Origin: Rostratula benghalensis
Lineage: Eukaryota > Chordata > Aves > Charadriiformes > Rostratulidae
Reading direction: 5' to 3'
DNA: 64,000 nt
Assembly: GCA_013399305.1 (NCBI GenBank)
Contig: VXAI01000004.1
Coordinates: 620,001-684,000, forward strand
Within the stretch, counting starts at the first letter, position 1. Every line of letters starts with the position of its first letter. The position numbers and the translations under genes are program-made. Shown piece by piece: positions 1 through 13,500 of the stretch. Under the pieces are notes generated by a model. The model did no database searches. It had not been told where the DNA came from and worked only from the letters and a program-made list of their open reading frames with translations.

Positions 1-1261
1 AAAAGACCTATAAATAGTCTGGTGTAACATCGGTGGCTGAAACATTTTGTACAGCTTTTGGTACAACATTATGATGTAATGAAACTTGTTCCAAGAACTG
101 TGGGACTGACGATACCTGGTTCCTTATAGATTTGGAGCATAATTAGACTCCTTGGTGTTGGGCAAGATGCAAATTCCAGCTGAAGCTTTTCCATGCTAGG
201 GCAGTAATATTTCTCTGCCATGCAGATTTGTTGATGTCCAAGCTGAGTGAAATATATGCTGCATTTTGGCAGACAGCGGATAATACTCTCTGCTGCCTTC
301 TTTACCTGTGCATCCATTTTCATGAGACAGCTAGGAACAGGTATGCTACTATTAGCTCTCTGTTAAATTATTGGAATTTCACAGTTAGTTTGAAAGATAT
401 TATGCAGCAACAGAGAGACACATACCACACCTGGCTACATGATTTAATATGCTTAGGAAGCAAAGTTAAAAGTAGCAAAGATAAAAAATGCTTCTGGAAA
501 CTTTCTGAAGTGGTTGATAAAGGTAAAATGTAGTTGGAAGCCTGGCCTCTTGTTATATTATTCATCAAGGGCAAATATTTATATGTGCATGCACCATACA
601 CATAGAATATTATATGCACACATGTACAGAATGAGCATTAAACATAGTTACAAAATATACATAGAATATAAAATGAGTGCACACAGAAAAATGCCTGAAC
701 AAGGTTAAGTAAATTCCTGACCCACGGAGGTAGTTTTGACTTCCTCTGCATTACCTGCTCACGTCAGTCGGCTGCAATGTAGCTGCCTCTCCCCTTTCCA
801 CTCAAAACACACAGGCTTGCTCTACCCGTGTGAAAAAATCAGGAATGTTTTCAAACTCCTTGGGATATTGGGCTGGTAGTATGCTTTAAAAGGAATGCAC
901 TTTGCCTGATGTGAGTTTGTAATCAGTAGTTATGCTTAATGGCATTGAATAATTAAAAGCAACTGATTGTTTTTTAAGTGGAAAAAAAGTAATACTCTCT
1001 ATCATAACAGGAAGTAACACGAAGTTTGCAGAATTGTTGCTTAGATAAACTAGTGGCAAAACTAAAAGCATAAACATCCTCTGTGGCTGATATTTGCAAG
1101 TAGAATTTGGCGGACTTGCATTTTTGTGTGTGGATGTAAAAGAACATTTTACTACAGGACTGCCAGTTTCAAAGTTCAAGATGCCAGTCAACCCTGTAGC
1201 AGTTAACTTTGTGTTCCCCATTTTCAGGTGCTCATTTTCCACCTACATTACATCATTGCTC
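1..1261. other. Intergenic, nothing recognised
   Basis: This is AT-rich sequence with only short chance frames. I see no gene, RNA or repeat that I can name. Confidence 0.7.
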
Positions 1262-1592
1262 TCTACAACTACATGAAAGGGCGTTGTAGAGAGGTTGGTG
1301 CTGGTCTCTTCTCACAGGTGATTAGCGATAGCACAAGAGGGAATGGCTTCAAGCTGCAACAGGGTAGGTTTTGGCTGAACATTAGGATAGAATTTTTGAC
1401 AGAAAGAGTGGTCAGACACTGGAATAGGCTGCCCAGGGAGGTGGTTGAGTCTCTATCCCTGAATGTGTTTAAGAGTCATTTAGATGGGGTGTTGGGGGAT
1501 ATGGTGTAGGGGAGGACTCTGTAGAGTAGGGCTGATGGTTGGACTTGATGATCCCAAAGGTCTTCTTTCTACCTGAATGATTCTATGATCAT
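1262..1592 (+). mobile_element. CR1 LINE 3' fragment, intergenic
   Basis: This contains cactggaataggctgcccag, ggaggtggttgagtctc, ggttggacttgatgatccca and a terminal gattctatgat, all hallmarks of the avian CR1 3' end in sense orientation. The frame at 1228-1509 is a remnant of this end and not a functional gene. Confidence 0.95.
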
Positions 1593-4500
1593 TAAGCCCA
1601 TTGTTTTCCACAAGTCTGAAGATTTTTGTCACCAACTAGCTATGTTTTCCACAGAAAAATGCAGAAAAAAACCCCAGTTCCTATTTCTGCCAAAATAATC
1701 CCATACTGATTTGGGAAATTAAGAATTTTTAGCAAAGCCTTTGAAGATCAACAAAGTTTTAGTGAGAAAATTGTTGTTCCCTAGCAGCTCTAATTAACGG
1801 GTCTTTTAGCTAACTTGTTGGTTTATGATATGCATGTAGTATGTCTGCTCCATTCCACCTGGAAGCAAGTTGTCAAATTTTCCGTCCAGAAGTTTTCCCA
1901 GTTTATGTGACCAGCTGCTTACTGTGTACCATTCCTTTTGCCACCTTGTTCTTGCTGTGTTCTTCTTAAAATCCCATCTGAAATCTGCCCATCACCATGC
2001 ACATTAGTAATTGTCACAAGGACAGATTCTTTACTCGGTTCCTTTTGCCTTTGGGCAGCAGAGGCTTCTTGCTCCTGCAGCCCTCGTTTATCAAGGCAGC
2101 AGCACTGTGAGGATCAGTAGTAAGCCCTTGCCAGTTTCCACCAAAACCAGGTTTCTTGGTGTGATGCAGATGCAGTACAGCAGCACCAGCGTGGGGGTGC
2201 CTGTGAGGCACCCCAGTAGGATTCTCAACTGAACATAAATTGACACCATTATAAGAATTTTAGCACTTTAATTTTATAAATTTTCATCACTTAAGTTAGG
2301 AAACTTCGTTTGGTGTTAGGAGAAGTTGCGTAGATATGTTTGTACGCACACACTCAATAATCTATGTAAAACAAACAATGTCTGCTGTCAATAATAATAA
2401 TAATAGCAAGTATTGTGAACATTCAATATTCAGTAACTTGAAGGGAGCTGGCAGGTGTTTTTTGTTTTCCTCTAGCAGGATATACTACCACACTATTTTT
2501 TTCCTTCTTAGAAGCACTGAATAAGATAATGCTGATAGGAGTGAGATGGGGCAGATGCTATCCTCTCTTCCTCACTCTGTTCTTTCTTAGAGCATGTCAG
2601 ACTTTTCAGCCAGATATCAATCTTGGAAACGTTATTCCAAATGGTGTAAAACTGGAGAGGTTGCATCTCCTGTCACATGTCTTAAATCAGTATCACTGTG
2701 GTCAATGCAATGGAAACATTATAAAATGCCAGTGCAGGTCCCAACTTGTGACTTGACAAGGAGAATAAAATTAGTAGACCCAATTCCACATTGAATTTAA
2801 AATGAGATTTTATTGCAGATTAGCAGAGCTTAAGGAAGCATAATTATACCTAAAACCATGTAGTTTTATACTTATCATGAGTTCAATAATATACCATATA
2901 TTCTTTGGTTAGTGCTCATGCCAAACATGTAAAATACAGTTTAAATGTCGGTTGCATGTCTGTCATTAAGTATAAGTTCTGTTCTCTATAAATAGCATGT
3001 ATGCAACAATTTACATAGGAATAGATTTGTACAATAAAATTCAGACAGTTAAGCTTTTCCTCTTCTATGAGAACTTTGGTTCTAAGCAAAGCCAAAGGCA
3101 AACCTGTTACATCTTGCCTAATTACAAGAAAAGTTTCCACAACAGTTGCATTTTGCTATACAGTCATTTTCAAAGATCTTTTCTGTTACTTTACCTTGTG
3201 TTTTTGGCTGCAGCTGGTGAGCTCATGCCTAATATAGTCTGGAACACAGCTGTGGATAAGTCTGGAAATCTACACTTCTCGCCCTAGACCAAGAAACTGT
3301 TACTGTCTGAGGCTTCCTTACTGGCAGAGCTCAAAACTTGTAATTTCTCTTTTCATTATTGTGTGTGGGATTATTAACATTAATGAGGAGGTATGGATCT
3401 TGTGTTTTGTATTTGTTTGTATGTGTGTGTTCCCATCTCCTTGGAGTTTGTATTGCTTTTTAAATGTTTTTTCTAACATACTTTCTGATAAATTCACTGG
3501 AAGCTGTTGAGAGGTGCAAACACAGGAGAAGTAGTTTTCTGAGTTTTCTGAAGGGATTTTTTTTTATTTTTTTTTTTTAATCCTTTGGTCTGCTTGGCAG
3601 AATTAATATATACCAACAATATTCAGAAACATACTAAAAGAGCACATGAAATACCGTGCTCAGAATTTCCTGGTTTCCTCGGTCTTTTAACATGTTATGT
3701 CATTATGTAACTGTACTATTTAACTACTACTATTTCATTATTAGATATATAAGGATATATCCAATTCCCTTGCTTTTATTAACAAACAGAGATGCGTTGT
3801 TACTTTCTTCAGCTCATGTCCCTGAAACTGAAATTCCATTTGTGTTTAGCCAGTGATAAGAAAGCAAGAGGAAGGTAATTCCACTTTTATTAATAATTCA
3901 TGTTTACCATATGACAGTCTCAAAAATCAACGCAGTTGCAAATAGTTGAAGATAATCAGGTTTTCAAGGTGCTTGAAAATCTTTTCAAGTCAGTGTCTAG
4001 ATATTCAGTGTTCCTGATTTATTCTCAGTGAGTTAGTATCCGAGAACCTAAATAACTTCCTGGAACAAAAAGGGGAAATCCCTCCTTCTAATTATTAACA
4101 TCCAACAATCTGCTATATAGTTTTCCAATAAAGACCTACACAATATATTAAACCAGGAAGACTTCATCTTCTGTCCCTAAGATGAAAATCTTTGCTATGA
4201 AGTCCAGTTGTGTTATATTTAACAACTCTAATCATGTTTCTAAAGAAACAGGCAGTTTTCTGGGAGAAGTTTTAGTAGCCATAGTGCTATGCTGTAATTT
4301 GAAGAATTCAAATAATTATTAAGAGTTTTATCTATCTTGAAACTTGTTTGAGAAGGCAGGTTTTTTTCACACTGTCATTTTCAAAAAATGGAATTTCATT
4401 GATTTTGTTCTGAGGAGATAGATAGTTTTTGTCATGGCTGCTGAGAGAACCAGCTGTATACAGGGGAACAAAGGACAAGGGTAGCCAGCACAGGCAAAGT

Positions 4501-7500
4501 GGGGACAGCATGAAATTTCTGCTGGGAGAAAATGAAATCTCTGCATTACAGGCATTAATCAGATACTAGCTAGAAAAGATGTTGTTGGCAAATTCTGGAG
4601 AAGTAACCAATAATTCTTGTGTCTTCAGAGAAAATGAAAAGAATATTACTTTTTGAGGAAATATTTACATTAGTTAAAATGATTATAAATTAGTGATGGG
4701 TCATGTGGACTCACCATTCTCCAATTGCATATCCTTTATACCAGCAGCTGAAATGTATTCTTCTCATAGGTACCATGTGAGATGATTGATGATGTAGTAG
4801 CCCAAAGAAGCTGCCACAATTAAAAAAAAAAAAAAAAGGGGGAGGAAGTGGAGGAAGAGAAGGAGGAAATGTTAAAGGCCCTTTAATTGTAAATACTGAA
4901 TGGGTGAGCCACAATATCATTGCATTGGTATCTTAATTTTTACTTTTCATCTGCCATTTCTAGTCCACTTCTTCAACTGTATCATAACATAAAGTCCAAG
5001 ACTTGAATATTCACACAAGACACAAAACACCACTAGGAACTGAACTTAAAACATAGATTCATAGCTAATCACAATGCAAACATCTCATTTGAGTTGTGAC
5101 TGTGACAACACAAATGCAGGATTACAACTGTTAGTAGACAAACTGTTTACTGTGAACAAATGATTAGTTTACAATTCTTGAGTCAAAAAATTGCGTACGA
5201 AGTGGTTTAGTCATGTATTTGCTATTCATAATTGTTAAAAAAAATGCAGGCTGTAGTTTTGAGAGTTATACACTTGTTTTTTACTTAAGAATAGTTCTTA
5301 TTGGCTTTTGTACTGTCTGTGGTGTTAGGTAAGTGACACAGTATTGTTTCTGATCCTTCACTGGGTGACAGGGTCAGAAGAATGAGAATTAAATACCATA
5401 CGTGAGCACAGTAACCTTGTGTTATAATATATCACAATAAATGCCAGTGAAGATAACCAGGGAAAAAAATAGACATTCCCTACCTACTCATAGCAGAATT
5501 CTGTAATGATGCTATTTTCTCCCATTATTTCACAGACCAGTAAAAACACAGGCTCCCAGATTTCTCGGTAAATTATTAATTTCTTAAATATAGGATAATT
5601 ACACAGGGTAAAGGAGTTGTTTTTCTTTGTAATTATGATAAGTTGATTCCAGACTTCCTCTAAGTCATTCTAATGTCCTCTACATGAGCTACTCTGCCTG
5701 GAAAGGCATGCATGAGCTATAATTTCCTTTTGACATTAAAAGCCACAAATCTAAACACCACTGCAGTAATGCAGAGGAAAAAATGTTTGGCTCTTAACTC
5801 AAGTTTAGTCTCTGTAGCCATTAAGAAGTGAAAGCTCCATGTAGGTAACAGAACCAAAACCACTGAGATTACATTCCAGTCACAACAAGCACTTAACTGT
5901 TGTAGATACAGCATCTGGACAATGATACACACTAAAAAAACAACATTCAATTGTCCATATTAATAATAGGATTTTGAGAAAATATTCATTAACACAATTG
6001 TAAAACAGAAACAAATAGATTCATTTATTGAAAAACAATAGATAATATAGAGGAATAGCAAATTCCTTAACTGGAGTCTTGTATCACACATTAAGAATAA
6101 AGACAGACATTAGCAGTACTTAAGACATTCTCACTTGAGCAGAAGATGTATATTTACTATGGCTCAGTTACTTCTATAATTAAAAAGAAAACTGTTTTCT
6201 GAAGCTCTGTGAGGAAACTGTTACATAAATATTTTGTTTAGGCACTTAGTAGCTCATCCTGTAGCACTGATAAAATACCTCCTCTCCAGAAACTGGAAAC
6301 TGCATCTTTTTGTGACTGCTTAGTGAACAAAATAAGGAGAAATGCTGGAATGCCTCCAAATCAAAATCCATAGAGCATAATACCCTGAATTCTGCAAAGG
6401 AAGGATTCAGGGTTTGCTGTTGTGATTTTAATGACACATACAGTTTGCTAAGCTAAACTGGACCTAAAATCTGCAAAGTCCAGTTTCTGGTCACTGTCCA
6501 TGGCAAAGCACTGATGGGAACAGGAGCTATCTAGTTCTCCCCTTCTTTCCAGTCACAAATACTTAATCTTGGTTGAATACATGTTCCAAAATCTTTGTTA
6601 CAGTTGATTTGTTATAACAATGACTTGCTCCTATTATGTACAAAATTCTATTTTAATCTTGCTTAAAATCCAGTGACTCTTGTTAGGTTCAACAATACAC
6701 TAATCATTCATTGTTTCAAAAATATTTTCCACCTCTTGATTGGATTGTTTTGTGCCATCACTAAGAACTTAGATGTGTCTATTCATTATTTTGCCGAGCT
6801 GTTCACATAATTTTCAGGATTACAAGTTCCCGCCAGACTTTATTTTTCCTGTTCAGTTCTCCCTCCCAGTTCATGGAGTCTGTTCTAGTCCATGTAGGTC
6901 CGACTGATTCCATAGGTATAGATCCTTTACATTTCCCAGAATATGAGATCTTTAAAAACTGTTCTAACTTTCTGTTCCATTCTTCTCACTTTCGGGGCAT
7001 TTCAACAAGCGATCAGTGTGGACAAGATGAACTGCTTACTCTTTACCTCATCCAAGATTCTTAACTAAGGTGCTCCTGCTTCCCAGGATCATCTACCAAC
7101 AGAGACCAATTTAGTGGTCACTGGAATAGCAAGTGAATGTATCAGGTATTTCCCACCTTTTCTTTTTCCTTTTTTTTTTTTTTTTCCTTTCTTTATTTGA
7201 TCTTTAAAAACAGTCATAATATTGCAGTATTTTCCTTTTCAATCCTTTTAATGCACAGCTCTTTTTGTAATGAATAAACATTGTGCAGCCTGTTAACTAT
7301 GTTTATATGATGCTACACTGTGTACCTTATGACAGAGCAAAATAATTGCATAATAACTGTACCATATGAAGTAAGCATTGAAAACTGCTGTCAGTGAATC
7401 ACTCTGAACAGAATGGGTTCATTTCATTAAAAACAAGAAAATCACACCTAGTCTAATTACGACCATCTTCTCTCTGAGGTTACCAAGGTCATTTCAATAG

Positions 7501-10500
7501 CTTTGGAGATTTTATTGTTCTAATTCAGTAGGGCTAACCTCCTAGTAATCACAGACATTAAAAGGCCAGCTCAGGGCAGAAAGTTTCAGTCCAAGCAGAG
7601 TAACTGTTCTTCTCAAGCTACAGAAGACAGAAGCACCATCCAGCTTCAGCATTTCTATCAGGCCAACATAATTCCTAAGCAAAGAAGGGAAACTGTGCTG
7701 CACCCACTCAGAAATCAAAGGCTTGTAAAATTTCCACATTCCATTTCAAGGCAGGCATGGTTTCAGTTGAAACACTTAGGTTTACATTTTAGCAGAACCT
7801 CCAGGCTTTTCTCCATATCGTTAATGGGGATTTTAATTGTCCAATTAACATTTGCTTTTTTAACACTACATCATGATTTCTGGCATTAACAGCAGCTCTG
7901 CAGCTCATATTTCTCTGACATCTCTGCTTAATCTGCTTATTGAACTTTATTTTAAAGTCTTGATTCCATGCTTGCCTCTTAGTATGTGTAGTCATCGACA
8001 CCAGCAAAAAGTGGGCGTAAAGCTCTCCCACAACAGAATTATAACATTTTACACCCACGTTACCCAGATGTATATCACTACAAAGCAGCAGAGAATAAGG
8101 ATTTTATGTTTTGGAACAATATTAGTGGAGCTTGAGCTGACTGCTGCAGGAAACTATTAAAACAAGCTCATAAACAATTAACAATAGGACGTTCAGGTTG
8201 GTGCTGATTTAACAGAAGGCAACAATTTGTGATTCTGCTAACAAGAATACATTATTTGCTAATCTGTTTCAGTCCTTGCCTAGTGATCCTAAAGCACGAT
8301 GTTATCATTCTTCTTCACCTGTCTTAACACGCAGAATAGGTATAATGAGACTATACATATATTAACATTAAGTGAGGATGGGAACTGTCAGTGCAAATAC
8401 AGCAGCACCAACTGCAATATCCACTCTGAATTAGTCTTTAAGCGTGAGAGAACTAAGACTGCTTTTCTCATGTCGTTAAAATGTGCTTTTTCAAGACGAC
8501 AACCTCTCGTTTAAGCCACGTAGCAGATCTTTCCTACTGACAGCTGAGTGTATTTTTAGTTAAAGCCAAGCAAGACCCTAAGGTAATGAACTGGTTAACA
8601 ACTTTTGCTCGCATCGGGCAATACTAGCTCTAGGACAACGATTCTCTGCAGTGATGCTGCTACTGCTTACCCTGCCCCCATCCCAGCTTGTATGAGCAGC
8701 GGTTGGTTGTTGGGTTTCTCAGCTGTAGGTCAGTGTCATTCAGTTACACGGGAAACAACTGACTTTTGCATGCAGTGGCCCCTGCACTTCGGATCTGCTC
8801 TCTGAATTCATAGATATAATTGTTCACAGGGAAGATAAAAGATGAAAACAACACATTAGTCCTAGCCAAGGAGAAGAAGCACAAAGGAGGGCATTTAAGG
8901 AGTCTTGACCTAAAGCTTTGTCATTCGAGTAGTCACACTGGTAGTTCTGCACTTCCTCTCCCCTCAAGTGCGATCCCCTATTGTTCTTTTAAAGTTGTTT
9001 TTGCAAGTTATCTCAGTTCTGCTTCAATAGCAGATTCCCACAGTCCTTGAAGCTCATTATCCTTCACTACTGGTGAAAGAAAGAAACAGCCCAGGAACTA
9101 AATATATACTGAATTTCAAGGAGGCAGCTATTTGTAGTGATATTTCCATGCATTTATTTTCTCTTGCAGTGCTTGCATAACCATCTCCTCCGAGCTCTGC
9201 CCATTTTAAGTGCAAGTGCAGCTGAAAAGTACTATTTAGTCCACTTGAAGAGGCACAGAAAGCTAACTTTATCCAGACCTGAGCTTATTTGTTTTGACAC
9301 ATAAGGCGTGATGCACAGCTTTAATATTTGCCACACTAAAAGCAGAATCCCTGAAGTTCATGTAGCATGTTTATGCCCATGCACCAAATACTGGAGAGCA
9401 AATTCTTCAATCATGCTTTATGTCTGTTCCATTTAAAAAAAAAAAGGCATATGAAAAGAGCTTCCTGCAGATGGAGGACATCTTGGTCTCCGATTAGGGC
9501 TGGGATAAAGTTATTATAAGCACATTTGATTTCTGCCTGAGATTATGTAATATTTGCTGGTATTCAAGAAAATTGTCCTTCCTAGCCAGAAGTTCAAACT
9601 GCTGCTCTTCATAGTAAAGTTTCATGCAAAATCTGAGGTAGGACACCAATTAGGCAGAGGTCTGAGTGGTTGGACCATTCCCCAAAAGGTCAAGAGATTT
9701 TTTTTTCTGTCAAATGGCCAGGGAAGTGTATTAATTTTGGTAGAGAAATTGAGTGAAAAGTTTATTTGAATATGACAGTGTATAACACTTGGATTAAGAG
9801 TTTCAAAATGTCCATGTGGCTTCAGAGTAAAAATTGAAGTGCATTTACTCTTTTCTTGAATAACTATTTAAAAAGGGAGGGAAAACCCCAACACATTAAG
9901 CAGAACAATAAACAATTTGCATTTCCAATTGTCATTACCTACAGTTTCGAGAAAGCTTTCATAAGGGAAAGCCCCTTCTCCTTTGTGTTAAAGAGAGCAG
10001 TAAGTGGTCCTTTGGGATCAAGTTAGTTGAAATCAGTACTATAAAGCAAATCAAGTCCACACAGTGACTGGGAGAAAAGAACAGAAAATAGAAAGAAAAA
10101 AAGCTTCCATTCTGGTGCATCGCTTGCTTTGAATTCATTTGCACCTGGAAAAAAAAAACCAGACCAACACATGGTCTTATCAACCACTCCAAAACCTGGC
10201 AAACTCCTAGCAGTGACCGATGATTACAATGCTGCTTTTAGCTGCCCTTTTAGTCATGAGTTGGTAACAGTGAAAGACGACATGCCAGGGCCTTAATCAG
10301 CTGAGTCACACCTCCTAGGGAAACATACACACAAAGGTCAGAAAAAGACCTCTAAGAGGAGGGTAGGAAAGAAAATGGACACATGAGATAGGAGGTGATG
10401 GTGAAGCCCAACCGTTGTACCTTATATTTATTCCATTTGGTGTCATGGATTTAGATTAACTCAGGGGAATGATAAGACCCTTCAGTCTCTCCCCAGTGAA

Positions 10501-13500
10501 GTTCAGACAGGACATCTGTCAGGATGAGATGATAACTGTGCCTCATCCTCCTCTTCACTTCAACATTTGTAGACCTGAAGAATTCATGACAAGGGGAAAG
10601 ACAGTAGATTTATGCACCACATTTAATTATTTTAGAAAGATCAGTCAGTCACGTATTTTGATTTGGTTTTACACAATGGAGTATTTTACATATTCTGCTT
10701 CTTCATTATTAAAAAGAAAAAAAAAGTCAGTCTTACGCAGACTTACTGCAAAAGCAAGCAGATCATTGGAATTGTACTACAGGAAAGATTTCAGCAGAAG
10801 CAGAGATAACCATGTCATTTCCTTAAGCCTTGCAACAATCAGTAACTGCATTTTTCAAAGTACAAAGAGCCTCAGTTTTCATAGATCATCAGATGTGCCC
10901 TATAGCGTACAAAAGCCACTAATTTAAAGCCAAATTGTATTTACCCATGATTAGTTCTTGATCCCACAGAATCTTGACATAATAAAGATTAGATCTAAAG
11001 ATAATAAAGAATTTTCAGTCACCTCAGTATTATTGCCAGTTGCAGCTTCTGTACTATTTTGATGAGATTTATTTGTATCTGTCAACTTCCTTTGGGATAT
11101 TACTTCATGACACAGAAACTGTGTCTTACAAACTGTTAAAACTGGTTGTCAAGGTGAAATGATTTTGCTTTATTAATTTCTTGCTATTGGTTCTTAGTAT
11201 GCTAAAAAATTCCTTTTAGGCACGCATAATTCAGGATATTACTAAAGCTTTTGCAGAATAGGTATTAGAATGTTGTTTTCATGCAAAAGGCCTGCTCCTG
11301 CAACTCTTATTCTTCTGGGTGGCTTTGTTAGGATATGGTTGCAAAAGTGGGACTTTTCTAACATGACAAATCAAGATATTTGTGGACAAGTTTTTAACTT
11401 GTATCAATCAAGGATTGATTCATGTGCACAGACTATGGCCCAGCAACCGGGTAGCCTCACTGAGCCTGTGCATAGAATAGAGAAGTCATTTTCCTTTAGA
11501 AAACTATATAAATACATGAGCCCCATCTTTTTGACCAGAGTCTGAATCACACAAATGACATGCTCCTGAAAACACCCTCTCTCACTAAAGTTAGTGGAAT
11601 ACATCCCAAGTAGATTTCTCAGAGAGACAGTCTCCCATCTGTGGTGACATTAGCAGTAAAAAATACCTCTTCATATGCTTGCTGCCCATTTTCTGAAATG
11701 AAACAAAAGCAGGACCAGGAAAAGAAAAACAAGGCAAATAATAAAAAAGCAACACAACAGCTACCTGCAGGTATGGAGCAGCCAGTCACATCACTGAAGG
11801 TAGTCAATGCCATCAGGGGAACAGTTAGTACAGCAGCATCCATGAGAACACTGTTGCGTAAACGTACTTAAGCCCATTATAACAAACAGCACTTTCAGTA
11901 CAAGATGAGAGTGTCAGACATTGCTCTGTGGCAGGAAGGAAACCAAAAGACCCAGGGGATATCAGCAATGCATTACTCCCTTAAAAGAGCAGTGAGTTTA
12001 CTAATGAAAAGGCTCACTGGGCTGAAGAAAGTGAGATACACCTCAGATTCTCAGGAATAGTTACCAAAAAGCCCCACACCCATCTCCTTGCCAGTCAGGT
12101 CCTGGGAAGGTGAGAGAGGGTGAAAGCTTTCTTTCTGATCTGAACGCTGAGTTTTTAATCCTGAACAGGCATAGAAAACTCGCTGTCCAAACATCTGATA
12201 GTTCTTGATATCACTATGGGTAGCAAGTCAGCCTTGGCCAGCTACACATCTCTCATTGATATTGCAATGCTTTAGAGGAAGGGAATTACAGGATTAAAGT
12301 GGGGGAGTGAGAGGGAAGTGTTTTCCAGTTACAGGAAAGAGACATCAGCACACCAGCCAGGAACATATATCAGGAAAGTACCAATCCCTGGGTTTGTAGA
12401 ACACAGCATACATTTCCAGGGGGGAACCATAGCTCCAAGCAAGATCAGGCACATCCCCGTTATACCATTACAGCACAATTCTGATACAAAAAATGTCTCT
12501 TGAGGTGCCCCAGTGAGACTTGTGCCCCCGATAATAAGATAGCAACGCTTTCCATTATTATTTCATCTGGGGCAAACTGCTCATCTTGGCCAATGTAACT
12601 GTCATCTTAACCCCACTTGTTGTTCATTCCCACTTTGATTTGTGTTAGAGTGCACAAAGAACATCACACTTTCTATTGTATTGTTTTGCAGAAAGACAAA
12701 AAAACTTTTAAGAAAACCACACAGAACCATGGTTTGTATTCCATGGGATTACACCTCAGTTTTCAGTGTGATTTGTGGTTCAACTTACAGTTTTAGAGTA
12801 CATCCATGGTCTCATATATAAGCAGTAAATCCTCTTGATGTCAGCCATCATGTTCTCTCATTCCTTGAAAAATGTCTTGTAACAGGAAGATCATTGTAAG
12901 AAGTCACGTATAAGGAAACATTTCATGTTTGCCCCTTGTCCTTAAGATCTTACACATCAGTGCCAATGGCATGCAATATATCAGTATTGTCACGTGGTCA
13001 TATTTAATAACAGTAGGCCCAAAAATAAATGCCTTAGCTATGTGTGTTAAAGAATCTAATGGGCCAAGGCCTGATCCTAGGAAAACACTGTTCTTTGCAA
13101 GAGTTAATTCAGGTATTTCGGTGCTGTCTTGCAAGTTCTGAGTAACCTCTCCTCTTTTACATGGTATTTCCCCTCAGCACTCTGAGGTAAGCAATAACTC
13201 CCAACTAATTCATTTGGGAGAATTAACTTTCCTCCTCTCTTTGTAAGATGAATAGCACATGCCATTGCTCTGAATGGGTTTGACATTTTTTAAATACAAG
13301 CATTGATTTAAGGGACTGAGTGTGCCATGCACTCAGAGTGAGAAATTGTTCCTTTTGTATCAGCCCCTGCCTCCTGGAAAATTAATTTCATAGGTTCGGT
13401 TGTGAGCCCAGAACATGAAAGCATCTGAAAATAACACTAGTCTCCTAAGGTGATATCCTAGGGAAAACCACTGCAAAGAACAAAACATTTGTATGAGTTA

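Noticed and set aside
1228..1509. 93-codon frame ending in a reverse-transcriptase-element tail
   Set aside because: Lies mostly inside the CR1 3' end, so a transposon remnant and not a host gene.
10469..10927. 152-codon plus-strand frame
   Set aside because: Longest intergenic plus-strand frame outside 20-23 kb, but with no recognisable domain, no splice context and no gene-like composition. Consistent with chance.
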